This document shows, in pieces, positions 7,596 through 14,867 of a DNA stretch of 38,818 nucleotides. Origin of the DNA: Chlamydiota bacterium (GTDB lineage: Bacteria; Chlamydiota; Chlamydiia; Chlamydiales; JAJFMA01); assembly GCA_021772415.1 (NCBI GenBank), contig JAJFMA010000155.1:1-38818 (forward strand). Direction: 5' to 3'. The notes below the pieces were generated by a model. It did not search any database. It saw only the letters and a list, made by a program, of their open reading frames with translations, and was not told where the DNA came from. The translations under genes were made by a program, and so were the position numbers. Positions within the stretch are counted from its first letter, which is position 1. Each line of letters begins with the position of its first letter.

Positions 7596-7712
7596 GGGGT
7601 CAGGCCTGACAAAGTGACACTTCGTAATATTTACGGTGTCCTGGCTCTAGCTTCTGGTGGTGACGTCTTGGTTTGCTTTCAGGGGAAGTGTCACTTTATC
7701 AGGCCAGACCCC
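7596..7712 (+). mobile_element. 117-bp inverted-repeat element (REPIN/MITE-like), copy 1
   Basis: The 28-bp arms at 7596-7623 and 7685-7712 are inverted with two mismatches. Each arm contains nested palindromes: GTCAGGCCTGAC (7599-7610) and AAGTGACACTT. The arms are identical to those of the element at 37772-37888, which lies in the opposite orientation and is also 117 bp, but the 61-bp centres are essentially unrelated. Three bases on each side (CTT/AAG) extend the pairing here only. This resembles paired REP sequences mobilised in trans by a REP-associated tyrosine transposase; no such gene is in the window. Confidence 0.75.
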
Positions 7713-7804
7713 AAGCCATCACTAGGGGAAAAATTACGGTAATACGCCGTTGTGCAAAACGCTATCCTTGTGGGTGACACGATAAACACGACGGAGATGT
7801 TCCC

Positions 7805-8707
7805 ATGACCCAACAAGACCCAACAATCACCCGTGTTCCCTACGGGGACTACGAGCTTGCAACCTACAGCTATGGCAGTGGAGACGAAGTTGTCCTCCTT
7901 GTCAACGGAGGCCCAGGCCTTGGGTGCGAGTATTTGCGTGAGCCCCACATCCCTCTTGCTGAGGAAGGGTACCGCGTAATAGCCTATGACCAGCTTGGCT
8001 GCGGGGCGTCGAGCAAGCCCGACGACCTTAGCCTCTGGACGCTAGAGCGCTACGTCGAAGAGCTCGAACATGTGCGTCGAGCCCTTGCGTTGCCTCAGGT
8101 ACACCTATATGGGCACTCGTGGGGAGTAGTTCTCGGTATCGAGTACGCGCTCACTTACCCCGAGAATTTCAAGTCCCTTATTTTATCTCACGGCACCTCT
8201 AATGTGCCTTTTCATCTGTCGCAGATCAACGAACTGCGCGCTGCTCTTGGCAGTGAGACCCTCGCAATGATGCGCTACCACGAAGCGATGGGAACGCTCG
8301 AACATCCCGAATACCAGGCGGTAACGACACTGCTTAACTACCGTCACCTCTGTCGCATGGATGTGTGGCCGCAGTGCTGCGAAAACTGGCTTGAAGAGCT
8401 CAATGCTGACATCTATGTTCATATGCAAGGCCCAAGCGAGTACTACTTCACTGGCAACCTCAAAAACTGGAGTCGTGAAGAGGATCTTCATCGCATTGAG
8501 CAGCCTGTTTTAGTGCTGTCAGGGCAACATGACTGCATCACACCCGCTAATGCCCGCCAGATGCATGCGGCGCTGCCGCACTCGGACATTCATGTGTTTA
8601 AGGGCAGCGCACATCTTTCCTTTTTTGAAGAGCCCGATCAGTATTGGCTGGTGCTCACGAACTTTTTAGCCAAAGTTTCCAACAAGCAAGCCACGGGTGT
8701 CATGTGA
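7805..8707 (+). CDS. Proline iminopeptidase-like alpha/beta hydrolase (family S33)
   Basis: A 300-residue cytoplasmic hydrolase that probably removes N-terminal proline or other residues from peptides. Family S33 features are clear: VNGGPGLG (33-40, oxyanion region, usually HGGPG), YDQLGCGASSKP (61-72), nucleophile elbow GHSWGVVLG with S105, acid D243 in SGQHDCITP, and H270 in GSAHLSFFE. The length fits short proline iminopeptidases. The ATG at 7805 follows GGAG with eight bases of spacing. The gene stands alone between a repeat nest and a convergent release-factor-like gene. Substrate cannot be fixed; a related amidase or lactonase is possible. Confidence 0.85.
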   Translation: MTQQDPTITRVPYGDYELATYSYGSGDEVVLLVNGGPGLGCEYLREPHIPLAEEGYRVIAYDQLGCGASSKPDDLSLWTLERYVEELEHVRRALALPQVHLYGHSWGVVLGIEYALTYPENFKSLILSHGTSNVPFHLSQINELRAALGSETLAMMRYHEAMGTLEHPEYQAVTTLLNYRHLCRMDVWPQCCENWLEELNADIYVHMQGPSEYYFTGNLKNWSREEDLHRIEQPVLVLSGQHDCITPANARQMHAALPHSDIHVFKGSAHLSFFEEPDQYWLVLTNFLAKVSNKQATGVM

Positions 8708-8757
8708 TAGCATTTGATTGAGATAAAGTACGTCGCGTGTGCGAACAGAGAGTCTTC

Positions 8758-9117
8758 CTATTTTTCAGTTTCCTCGCTCTTTTGTTCGCCGCGCCGGCGT
8801 CGCCGTTTTTTTTGGCGGCGGATCCTCTCCAATTGCTTCTTTTGGGGGGATTTTTTACCTAAAACCTCCGCTTCAAAGCGCTCGCACAGCTCGCGGCGTG
8901 CTAGGAAGCGGTTGATTTCTCGGGAGCGATCTTTTTGGCACTTCACGTCTATCCCAGTAGGTATGTGCTTGAGATAGACGCAGCTATTTGTTTTGTTGAC
9001 CTTCTGGCCTCCACGTCCCGAGCCCGTGATGAACTTCTCCAGGAGGTCCTTTTCCTGGATTTCCAGGCGCGCCATGCGTTCGCGCAGCTCTAAGATTTTT
9101 TCTTCGCGTACAGCCAT
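8758..9117 (-). CDS. Release-factor-like protein with GGQ domain
   Basis: A 119-residue protein with the RF-1 catalytic domain only. SGRGGQKVNKTNSCVYLKHIPTGI carries the GGQ that triggers peptidyl-tRNA hydrolysis on the ribosome. The codon-recognition domains of RF1/RF2 are absent. The C-terminus is a basic tail (RIRRQKKRRRRRGEQKSEE), as in ribosome-rescue factors such as ArfB (YaeJ) and C12orf65-like proteins. It probably frees stalled ribosomes. The ATG at 9117 is chosen; an upstream in-frame TTG at 9144 would add nine residues but fits the family less well. It converges on the hydrolase gene with 50 bases between. Confidence 0.85.
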   Translation of the reverse strand: MAVREEKILELRERMARLEIQEKDLLEKFITGSGRGGQKVNKTNSCVYLKHIPTGIDVKCQKDRSREINRFLARRELCERFEAEVLGKKSPQKKQLERIRRQKKRRRRRGEQKSEETEK

Positions 9118-9241
9118 ATGTCTACCATTGCACGATCTGGCCAAAAAGAAAATATCTTGAAAAGAGAAAGTTACCTGGCATTACATTCAAAATTTTGTTA
9201 CTAAAAGCATTCCAGCAGTCTTTTTCAGTTTAAGGTAGAGT

Positions 9242-10756
9242 ATGCTTTTGGGAACAGCAGCCCCGTCCAAAGAGCCTTTGCTTGCTTTGGCGCCAGTGCT
9301 ACCGTGCAAATATAGCTCGGAAGAAGACGCTCATCTCACTGAAGTCGCGAGCACCTTCCGCGATAGATTCTCAGTCGAAGAGACTACGGCATATTCTTCT
9401 CTTCAGCTATCGACAGAGATTCCGGAAAATGCTCGTGCTCTGGTGATTGATAACCATAGCTCCCTTCCTGCTACGCAAGACGCCCCCAAAATCATCCAGC
9501 GCACAGGACGTGCTTTTGTCCGTGCGCGCGGATCTGACTGTGTGGTGGGGACTATAGATGAAGTGGCGGGCTATCGCGAGTATGCGCAGCAGTTTTTGGG
9601 TCTGGATCTCCCCCAGTACATACAGTTGTCTCTCCCTTCTAATGAAAAACCTAATGTGAGCTTTAGCGCCCTACAAGACGATCCGCAAGCACAAAAAATC
9701 CTCGAAGAACAGTATCTGTCGCAGGGCCCCTTGATCATCCACCCCTATATTGGATCAGAGAGTGCCTGGCGTGTGGCGCATGCCCTCGAAGAAAAGTGGG
9801 GGCATGGACTCAAAATGCTGGCGCCATTACCTCATGTGACACGCCTAGCCAATAACAAAAATCAGTTTTTAGGCCTCGTAGAGGCTACCCTAGGAGCGAA
9901 GTGGGCGATACGCTGGTTTGAGGTGGCAGACTTAGATGCGTGTGTGCAGAAGGTCGTTGACTTAGCGCAAAGCGGAGAGCGCTCTGTCATACGCCTCAGT
10001 AACGGAGCTACTGGCTTAGGGACACGAGTCTTTGAGGCACATGAGCTAGCGAGACTGTCGCGTGCCGAAGTGGAACTGCGGATTCGCGAATGGCTTGAGC
10101 AAAAGGAGTGGACGCCCTCAGGAGGCGTGAGCCTACAAGTGGCGGTCTGGGAGAAAGAGGTGCTCGTATCCCCTAGTGTTCACGCATGGATACCCCCAAG
10201 CGCTGTGGGGCTCCCTATTATCGAAGCTGTGACGGATCAGATCTTTGGGCCTAGCGGCGACATTGCCTGCATCGGGTGCTGTACAACGTCGCTGCCACCG
10301 CAGGTGTTGGAACGGATTACTCGGTCTGCAGGGCGGCTAACACGCGTGTTACAGCGGCTTGGCTATATAGGGAGGTGTTCTTTTGACGTCATCGTCTGCG
10401 GCCCTAACCCGGCTCAAAGTGAAATCCGCTATGTCGAATGCAACGGTCGTTGGGGATCTACGACGATGACATTAACACTCTTGAATCGTGTCCTCGGAGA
10501 CTGTAGAGTAGATACGTTCTTGCATCAGGAGCTGAGCCTGCCCCAGCTTCATGGGCAGTCCTTGTCTGGTGTTGTGCAAGCTCTAGATGAGGTATTGTAT
10601 CGCGCTGACACGCGTAGTGGGTGGGCGATGTTATACAATGTGGCGTGTATCGAAGCTCTTGGGCTTTTAGATGTTATCATCCTAGGAGACAGCCACAGCC
10701 AGATATTGGAACGACTGTATAAGTTACGTACGCTCATTCGAACTCGACTTTCTTAA
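9242..10756 (+). CDS. ATP-grasp domain protein
   Basis: A 504-residue protein whose second half looks like an ATP-grasp carboxylate-amine ligase. Seen features: RLANNKNQFL (201-210) at the domain start, VIRLSNGATGLGTRVF (249-264) as the glycine-rich ATP-binding loop, GRCSFDVIV (377-385), and YVECNGRWGSTT (397-408) with the Glu/Asn expected for metal binding. The first 190 residues look like a preATP-grasp domain. It recalls ligases of the PGM1/peptide-ligase type, but substrates cannot be named. The start ATG 9242 has AGGTAG just upstream. It lies 11 bases before a membrane-protein gene whose Shine-Dalgarno sequence overlaps its stop, indicating translational coupling. Confidence 0.75.
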   Translation: MLLGTAAPSKEPLLALAPVLPCKYSSEEDAHLTEVASTFRDRFSVEETTAYSSLQLSTEIPENARALVIDNHSSLPATQDAPKIIQRTGRAFVRARGSDCVVGTIDEVAGYREYAQQFLGLDLPQYIQLSLPSNEKPNVSFSALQDDPQAQKILEEQYLSQGPLIIHPYIGSESAWRVAHALEEKWGHGLKMLAPLPHVTRLANNKNQFLGLVEATLGAKWAIRWFEVADLDACVQKVVDLAQSGERSVIRLSNGATGLGTRVFEAHELARLSRAEVELRIREWLEQKEWTPSGGVSLQVAVWEKEVLVSPSVHAWIPPSAVGLPIIEAVTDQIFGPSGDIACIGCCTTSLPPQVLERITRSAGRLTRVLQRLGYIGRCSFDVIVCGPNPAQSEIRYVECNGRWGSTTMTLTLLNRVLGDCRVDTFLHQELSLPQLHGQSLSGVVQALDEVLYRADTRSGWAMLYNVACIEALGLLDVIILGDSHSQILERLYKLRTLIRTRLS

Positions 10757-10767
10757 GGAGGTCCCCT

Positions 10768-11409
10768 TTGTGTTACTCTGCTGAAGCTAGCTTCACTGCC
10801 GCTGTAATAGTAGGAGTGATTGGCTGCGCAACGATAAAGCAGGCCAGGACCCCCAAGCAGCTGCCTCTTGCTGTGATACCTTTGCTGTTTGCTCTCCATC
10901 AAGCTGCTGAAGGCGTGCAGTGGGTTTTTCTTCAGGCCGATATTCCCCCCAACATGCTTAGCACAGCAGCGATGTGGTTCTACGTTTTTTTGGGGTTCAT
11001 CCTGTGGCCAACATGGTTTTCCTTGAGTGCTTTGGCTTTGGAAGAGGTTCCATGGAGGAAAAAGGCCTTATACGGCTGTTTGGTGGTGGGGATGGCGGTG
11101 AGTGTATTCAATATTTGGCATTTCGCTACTCATGGCACATACGTCCATCTCATTAACGACAGCATCCACTACGCCAATAGCGACCACAGACAATGGGCGT
11201 TTTACCTGGGTGTTTTGAGCATGCCGTACCTTTTGTCCTCGGTGCCCCTGTTGTGGGCGTTGGGGGCTTTCGCACCTATATCGTTCACGATTGCAGGTTA
11301 CCTCTATTGGGCAAACTTCGCCTCAACATGGTGCTTCTGGGCGGCGTTCCTTAGCTGCTGGATCTTCCTTGTGATCTACAAAAGTAGCAACCAAAGTACG
11401 CGAAGCTGA
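10768..11409 (+). CDS. DUF6629-like membrane protein
   Basis: A 213-residue integral membrane protein with about seven hydrophobic segments. The N-terminus MCYSAEASF matches the MCFSAxASF start I recall for the DUF6629 family; function unknown. The start is TTG at 10768: it places Met directly before Cys-Tyr-Ser as in the family, and a perfect AAGGAGG (10755-10761) lies six bases upstream, overlapping the stop of the ATP-grasp gene. The tight coupling suggests the two work together, for example membrane handling of a product made by the ligase, but that is inference. Confidence 0.8.
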   Translation: MCYSAEASFTAAVIVGVIGCATIKQARTPKQLPLAVIPLLFALHQAAEGVQWVFLQADIPPNMLSTAAMWFYVFLGFILWPTWFSLSALALEEVPWRKKALYGCLVVGMAVSVFNIWHFATHGTYVHLINDSIHYANSDHRQWAFYLGVLSMPYLLSSVPLLWALGAFAPISFTIAGYLYWANFASTWCFWAAFLSCWIFLVIYKSSNQSTRS

Positions 11410-11445
11410 GTCGCACGGGTCAGGCTACTTCTAGCGTATATGGTT

Positions 11446-11497
11446 TGGCGGCCTGAAAGGCCAGCAACCTGTATAGCCCCGGGCATCGCCCGGGGTA
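11446..11497 (-). repeat. Stem-loop repeat module, copy B (inverted)
   Basis: Reverse-oriented copy of the module: stem GGCC-TGAAA-GGCC (11450-11462), linker CAGCAACCTGTATAG, then stem CCCCGGGC-ATC-GCCCGGGG (11477-11495). Its reverse complement matches the linker of copy C at 11609-11624, although the stems have quite different bases. Confidence 0.7.
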
Positions 11498-11516
11498 AAG
11501 GTAAAAAGTACCTTCT

Positions 11517-11571
11517 GAGCGCTGTAAGTGCGACACATCCACGCGAAATATGTGTCGCACTTACAGCGCTC
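11517..11571. repeat. Perfect 22-bp stem-loop between two mirrored modules
   Basis: The bases 11517-11538 pair perfectly with 11550-11571 around an 11-base loop. The arm begins GAGCGCTGTAAGTGCGACAC. The right arm recurs at 7199-7216 and near 27030-27053. It is centred between inverted module B and forward module C, making the whole of 11446-11640 a symmetrical composite. No T run follows, so a terminator role is uncertain. Confidence 0.85.
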
Positions 11572-11589
11572 CGGAGATCAAATTGTCTT

Positions 11590-11640
11590 CCTGGGGCAAC
11601 GCCCCAGGCTATACAGGTTTGCCAGCCCTTCGGGCCTCAT
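11590..11640 (+). repeat. Stem-loop repeat module, copy C
   Basis: Stem CCTGGGGC-AAC-GCCCCAGG (11590-11608), linker CTATACAGGTTTGCCA, stem GCCC-TTC-GGGC (11625-11635), then CTCATGAGG. Almost the same sequence occurs at 27067-27115. It ends about 140 bases before the carbonic anhydrase start. Confidence 0.75.
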
Positions 11641-11738
11641 GAGGGCGTATTTAGCGCGGTGTCTCTGCATTGGTCTTCTGACTTGTCATTTATGAAATGG
11701 ATCGGGTAGTGGCACATGCATTTTTTTTGCTGCTCAGG

Positions 11739-11744
11739 TATACT
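11739..11744 (+). promoter_or_regulatory. Possible -10 box of the carbonic anhydrase gene
   Basis: TATACT lies 35 bases upstream of the proposed GTG start at 11779. There is no convincing -35. A transcript starting here would exclude the upstream ATG at 11716, in support of the later start. Confidence 0.35.
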
Positions 11745-11778
11745 ACCTTGCAAGGTCTTACGTTGGACGGAGGGGACT

Positions 11779-12444
11779 GTGCTAGCAAGAGTATTACTTG
11801 GAATATTGTTTATCACGACATCAGTAGGCAATCTTGCTGGCGAGCAGATTCCTGCCCAGAAATCCCTATCCAAACTCCTTGCTGGCAACGCCCGCTGGAC
11901 GGCAGGTAGTGATTGCTGCATGAAAAAACATGTTACCCGCAGGCAAGATCTCGTCGATGAGCAATATCCCTTCGCGACAATACTTACTTGCTCGGATTCA
12001 CGCGTTGCTCCGGAATTGATTTTTGACCAGCGTCTTGGTGATTTGTTTGTTGTGCGTGTTGCTGGGAACGTCATAGACATGAGTTCTCTCGCATCGCTCG
12101 AATACGGCGTCGGGTACTTACACACGCCCTTGCTTGTGATTCTGGGTCATCAAAACTGCGGGGCAATTCAAGCTGCTGTTAAACAATACCCAGAGAAAGG
12201 TACAGACAATGTAGGGAAGCTTTTAGACAAAATATACCCTGCTGTTGAGATCGCCACTAAAGCGACTCAAGGTTATAAAATTTATGAAACAGTAGAGATT
12301 GCGACGCGTGCGCATGTCCGCAATAGCCGAAAAGTTCTTCTTGAACGAAGCCCCACCATTAAGCGTCTGGTGGAGAGCGGGCAGCTTAAAATCGTGCTCG
12401 GAGTCTATCAGACCGATGGTGGCCACATCGAGTGGCTAGAGTAA
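11779..12444 (+). CDS. Exported beta-class carbonic anhydrase
   Basis: A zinc enzyme interconverting CO2 and bicarbonate. From the GTG at 11779 it has 221 residues. The first 20 (MLARVLLGILFITTSVGNLA) look like a Sec signal peptide, so the enzyme is probably periplasmic. Beta-class zinc ligands are visible: C71 in CSDSRV with the D73/R75 dyad, H124 and C127 in GHQNCG. GGAGG (11769-11773) lies five bases before the GTG; an ATG at 11716 in frame would add 21 residues but has no such site and spoils the signal peptide. An HI0933-type flavoprotein gene begins four bases after the stop and is probably cotranscribed. Export could link it to pH or CO2 handling in the host vacuole; this is inference. 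Confidence 0.88.
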   Translation: MLARVLLGILFITTSVGNLAGEQIPAQKSLSKLLAGNARWTAGSDCCMKKHVTRRQDLVDEQYPFATILTCSDSRVAPELIFDQRLGDLFVVRVAGNVIDMSSLASLEYGVGYLHTPLLVILGHQNCGAIQAAVKQYPEKGTDNVGKLLDKIYPAVEIATKATQGYKIYETVEIATRAHVRNSRKVLLERSPTIKRLVESGQLKIVLGVYQTDGGHIEWLE

Positions 12445-12448
12445 TACG

Positions 12449-13681
12449 ATGGAATTTTCTCAAAAAACTGTAGCCATTATAGGCGGTGGAGCCGCAGGTT
12501 TTTTTGCTGCCATTGCCTGCGCGGAAGCGTTGCCTGAAGCGCGGGTCATCCTCATTGAAAAGAGCGCAAAGCCCCTAGCTAAAGTGCGTGTTTCCGGAGG
12601 TGGCCGCTGTAATGTGACGCACCACTGTTTTGAGCCTTCGGAACTTGTAACGCGCTACCCACGAGGCCATCGTGAGCTGCGCGGGCCATTTCATCGCTTC
12701 CAACCTCAGGATACCGTTGACTGGTTTTCGCGCCACGGTGTGGAGCTTAAAACCGAATGTGACGGACGGATGTTTCCTGTGACAGACGACTCCGAGACTA
12801 TCGTCAGCTGCCTCATGGAAGCCGCGGAAGAAGCGGGTGTAGAGCTGTGGACCCAGTGCGCAGTAGAAAATATCTGTGCTGAAGGTGGGACGTATGTGCT
12901 TGCGCTTGCTCAACGTGATGATCTGCGTGCCGATGCTCTTCTGCTTGCTACCGGAGGTACCCGCGGTGGGCATGCTCTCGCTGAGGACCTCGGGCACTCC
13001 ATCGTGCCGACGGTACCGTCGCTGTTTACCTTCAACATTCCCGATAGCCCACTGCTAGACCTTGCTGGAGTGGCTGTGGAGTCCGCTACAGTAGCCTTAC
13101 CTACAGCTAAGCTTAGCGAGACCGGGCCCCTACTTCTCACTCATTGGGGATTTAGCGGTCCTGCAATTCTAAAGCTCTCGGCTTGGGGTGCCCGCCACCT
13201 CCACGACTGCGCATACCGTACGTCAGTACATATTAATTGGCTCGGCGATATGACTGTCGACGCCTGCGCCGATGCCTTACGTCACTATCAGGCTGAGCAC
13301 ACACGCCGCCAGATGGAGACTATCTGCCCGTTTAATCTCCCCAAACGTCTTTGGCAACGCCTTATTGAGGTCGCGGGGCTAACACCGACAAAAAGATGGT
13401 ACCTGGAGTCCCAGCCTAACCTGCGGCGTCTTGCCCAACGCCTTACCGACGATGTGTACCGCATCAGTGGCAAGACGACGTACAAGGAAGAGTTCGTTAC
13501 CTGTGGGGGCATTGCCCTTAAAGAAGTCGACCTCAGAACGATGCAAAGTAAGCTGCATCCTGGCCTCTTCTTCGCCGGAGAAATCCTCGATATCGACGGA
13601 GTTACCGGAGGCTTCAACTTCCAAAACGCTTGGACCTCAGGGTGGGTAGCTGGTCACGCAATCGCGGATAGTCTCCTGTAG
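12449..13681 (+). CDS. HI0933/YhiN-family NAD(P)/FAD-dependent oxidoreductase
   Basis: A 410-residue flavoprotein. The dinucleotide-binding motif IIGGGAAGFFAAIACAE is at about 10-26, followed by the family signature KVRVSGGGRCNVTH (about 46-59). The C-terminal FAD motif is GLFFAGEILDIDGVTGGFNFQNAW, again typical of the HI0933/BaiN group. The reaction is not known for most members. The ATG at 12449 is four bases after the carbonic anhydrase stop, so the two genes form an operon even though their functions have no obvious link. Confidence 0.88.
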   Translation: MEFSQKTVAIIGGGAAGFFAAIACAEALPEARVILIEKSAKPLAKVRVSGGGRCNVTHHCFEPSELVTRYPRGHRELRGPFHRFQPQDTVDWFSRHGVELKTECDGRMFPVTDDSETIVSCLMEAAEEAGVELWTQCAVENICAEGGTYVLALAQRDDLRADALLLATGGTRGGHALAEDLGHSIVPTVPSLFTFNIPDSPLLDLAGVAVESATVALPTAKLSETGPLLLTHWGFSGPAILKLSAWGARHLHDCAYRTSVHINWLGDMTVDACADALRHYQAEHTRRQMETICPFNLPKRLWQRLIEVAGLTPTKRWYLESQPNLRRLAQRLTDDVYRISGKTTYKEEFVTCGGIALKEVDLRTMQSKLHPGLFFAGEILDIDGVTGGFNFQNAWTSGWVAGHAIADSLL

Positions 13682-13781
13682 AGTTATCGGACGTTAAAGA
13701 CCTTTCATTAGATGCTAGCGGGCTGCTAGCAAATCTGCTACGCTGAGTTAAAGTTTTAAATTTGCAATCAGGAGCGTGAGC

Positions 13782-14780
13782 ATGGGCGACAAGCCAGTTG
13801 TATTGGTGACCGGAGGAGCTGGGTATGTGGGAAGTCAGACGTGCAAGGAGTTGGCTGCGCGTGGCTATGTTCCGGTGACACTAGACAACCTTGTGAATGG
13901 ACATCGAGAGACTGTACGCTGGGGCCCTTTTGAGGAAGGTGATATCGGCGACAAGGCCTTTGTTTCTGCGGTTTTAAAGCGCCATAAGCCTAAAGCAGTT
14001 GTACATTGCGCCGCGCTTTGTGATGTAGGGGAGTGTGTTACACGTCCCGATAAATATTACGAAAATAACGTTGTGGGCACACTGCGTCTCCTTGAGTGCT
14101 TACAAGAGCACGACATCAACAACTTTGTCTTTTCGAGCACCTGTGCCACCTACGGTGATGTCGAGGAAGTTCCTATCACTGAAGACACCCCTCAGGCTCC
14201 CATCAATCCGTATGGAGTGACCAAGCTCATGTGTGAGCAGATCATGAAGGATTTCGGCGATGCCTATGGGCTGCGCTATGTCTTTTTCCGCTACTTCAAC
14301 GTTGCGGGCGCTGACCTCGGTGGTGAGCTTGGTGAGCAGCACGAGCCTCCAAGTCATGTCATTCCTATTATCTTCGATAGTGTAACTGGGAAGACGGACT
14401 CTTTTAAGATCTTTGGTGACGACTACGATACCCCTGACGGCACGTGTATTCGTGACTACGTCCATGTCGCAGACCTTGCCGACGGACACGTACGAGCTGT
14501 AGAGCACCTTCTAAAGGGAGGTGCCAACGACATCATTAACCTCGGATCAGGACAGGGCTTTTCGGTTAAGGAGCTCATTGCCAAAATCGAGGAGGTGTCG
14601 GGTAAGAAAGTTCCCACAGAGCTTGTGCCACGTAGACCGGGCGACGCCCCCTGTCTGTATGCTAATAAAGACAAAGCCAAGCGTGTGTTGGGATGGGAGC
14701 CAGTGAATTCTAACCTCGACACCATTATGAAGACAGCCTGGGAGTGGTGTACACGCAACGAAGTGTCTGCTGTAGGCTAA
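13782..14780 (+). CDS. galE: UDP-glucose 4-epimerase
   Basis: An NAD-dependent short-chain dehydrogenase/reductase that interconverts UDP-glucose and UDP-galactose (some members also act on the N-acetyl forms), supplying sugars for surface polysaccharide or glycogen-linked metabolism. It has 332 residues. TGGAGYVGSQT near the N-terminus is the NAD-binding loop, SSTCATYG carries the catalytic Ser/Thr region, YGVTKLMCE the YxxxK pair, and YFNVAGAD the following family motif. ATG 13782 is preferred over the GTG at 13776 because AGGAG (13770-13774) is seven bases before it. It is a single gene, converging on the flavoprotein at 14848 through an inverted repeat. Confidence 0.93.
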   Translation: MGDKPVVLVTGGAGYVGSQTCKELAARGYVPVTLDNLVNGHRETVRWGPFEEGDIGDKAFVSAVLKRHKPKAVVHCAALCDVGECVTRPDKYYENNVVGTLRLLECLQEHDINNFVFSSTCATYGDVEEVPITEDTPQAPINPYGVTKLMCEQIMKDFGDAYGLRYVFFRYFNVAGADLGGELGEQHEPPSHVIPIIFDSVTGKTDSFKIFGDDYDTPDGTCIRDYVHVADLADGHVRAVEHLLKGGANDIINLGSGQGFSVKELIAKIEEVSGKKVPTELVPRRPGDAPCLYANKDKAKRVLGWEPVNSNLDTIMKTAWEWCTRNEVSAVG

Positions 14781-14786
14781 TCGATC

Positions 14787-14867
14787 GAAAAGGGACCAAA
14801 ATGACATAAGGGACAAAAGGGACAATAAAAAGCGTCCTTTTAGTCCCTTACGTCGTTTTGGTCTTTT
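14787..14867. repeat. Imperfect inverted repeat of GTCCCTTTT type between convergent genes
   Basis: The left arm 14787-14823 and right arm 14834-14867 are inverted copies of the same motif with a few mismatches and a 10-base loop; the right arm also matches 150-184. On the plus strand the structure is followed by a T-rich run (TTTTCTTTTTTT), so it can end galE transcription. Its A-rich left flank may serve the opposite strand. Confidence 0.65.

Noticed and set aside
7178-7612. Minus-strand frame with repeated His-Ala-His-Gly
   Set aside because: It is the translation of the 12-bp GCCCGTGTGCGT tandem repeat plus other intergenic repeats. The same DNA is open in other frames too, and there is no ribosome site or family resemblance.
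11637-12125. Minus-strand frame of 162 codons overlapping the carbonic anhydrase gene
   Set aside because: It is antisense to a protein with an intact zinc site and crosses a stem-loop repeat module.
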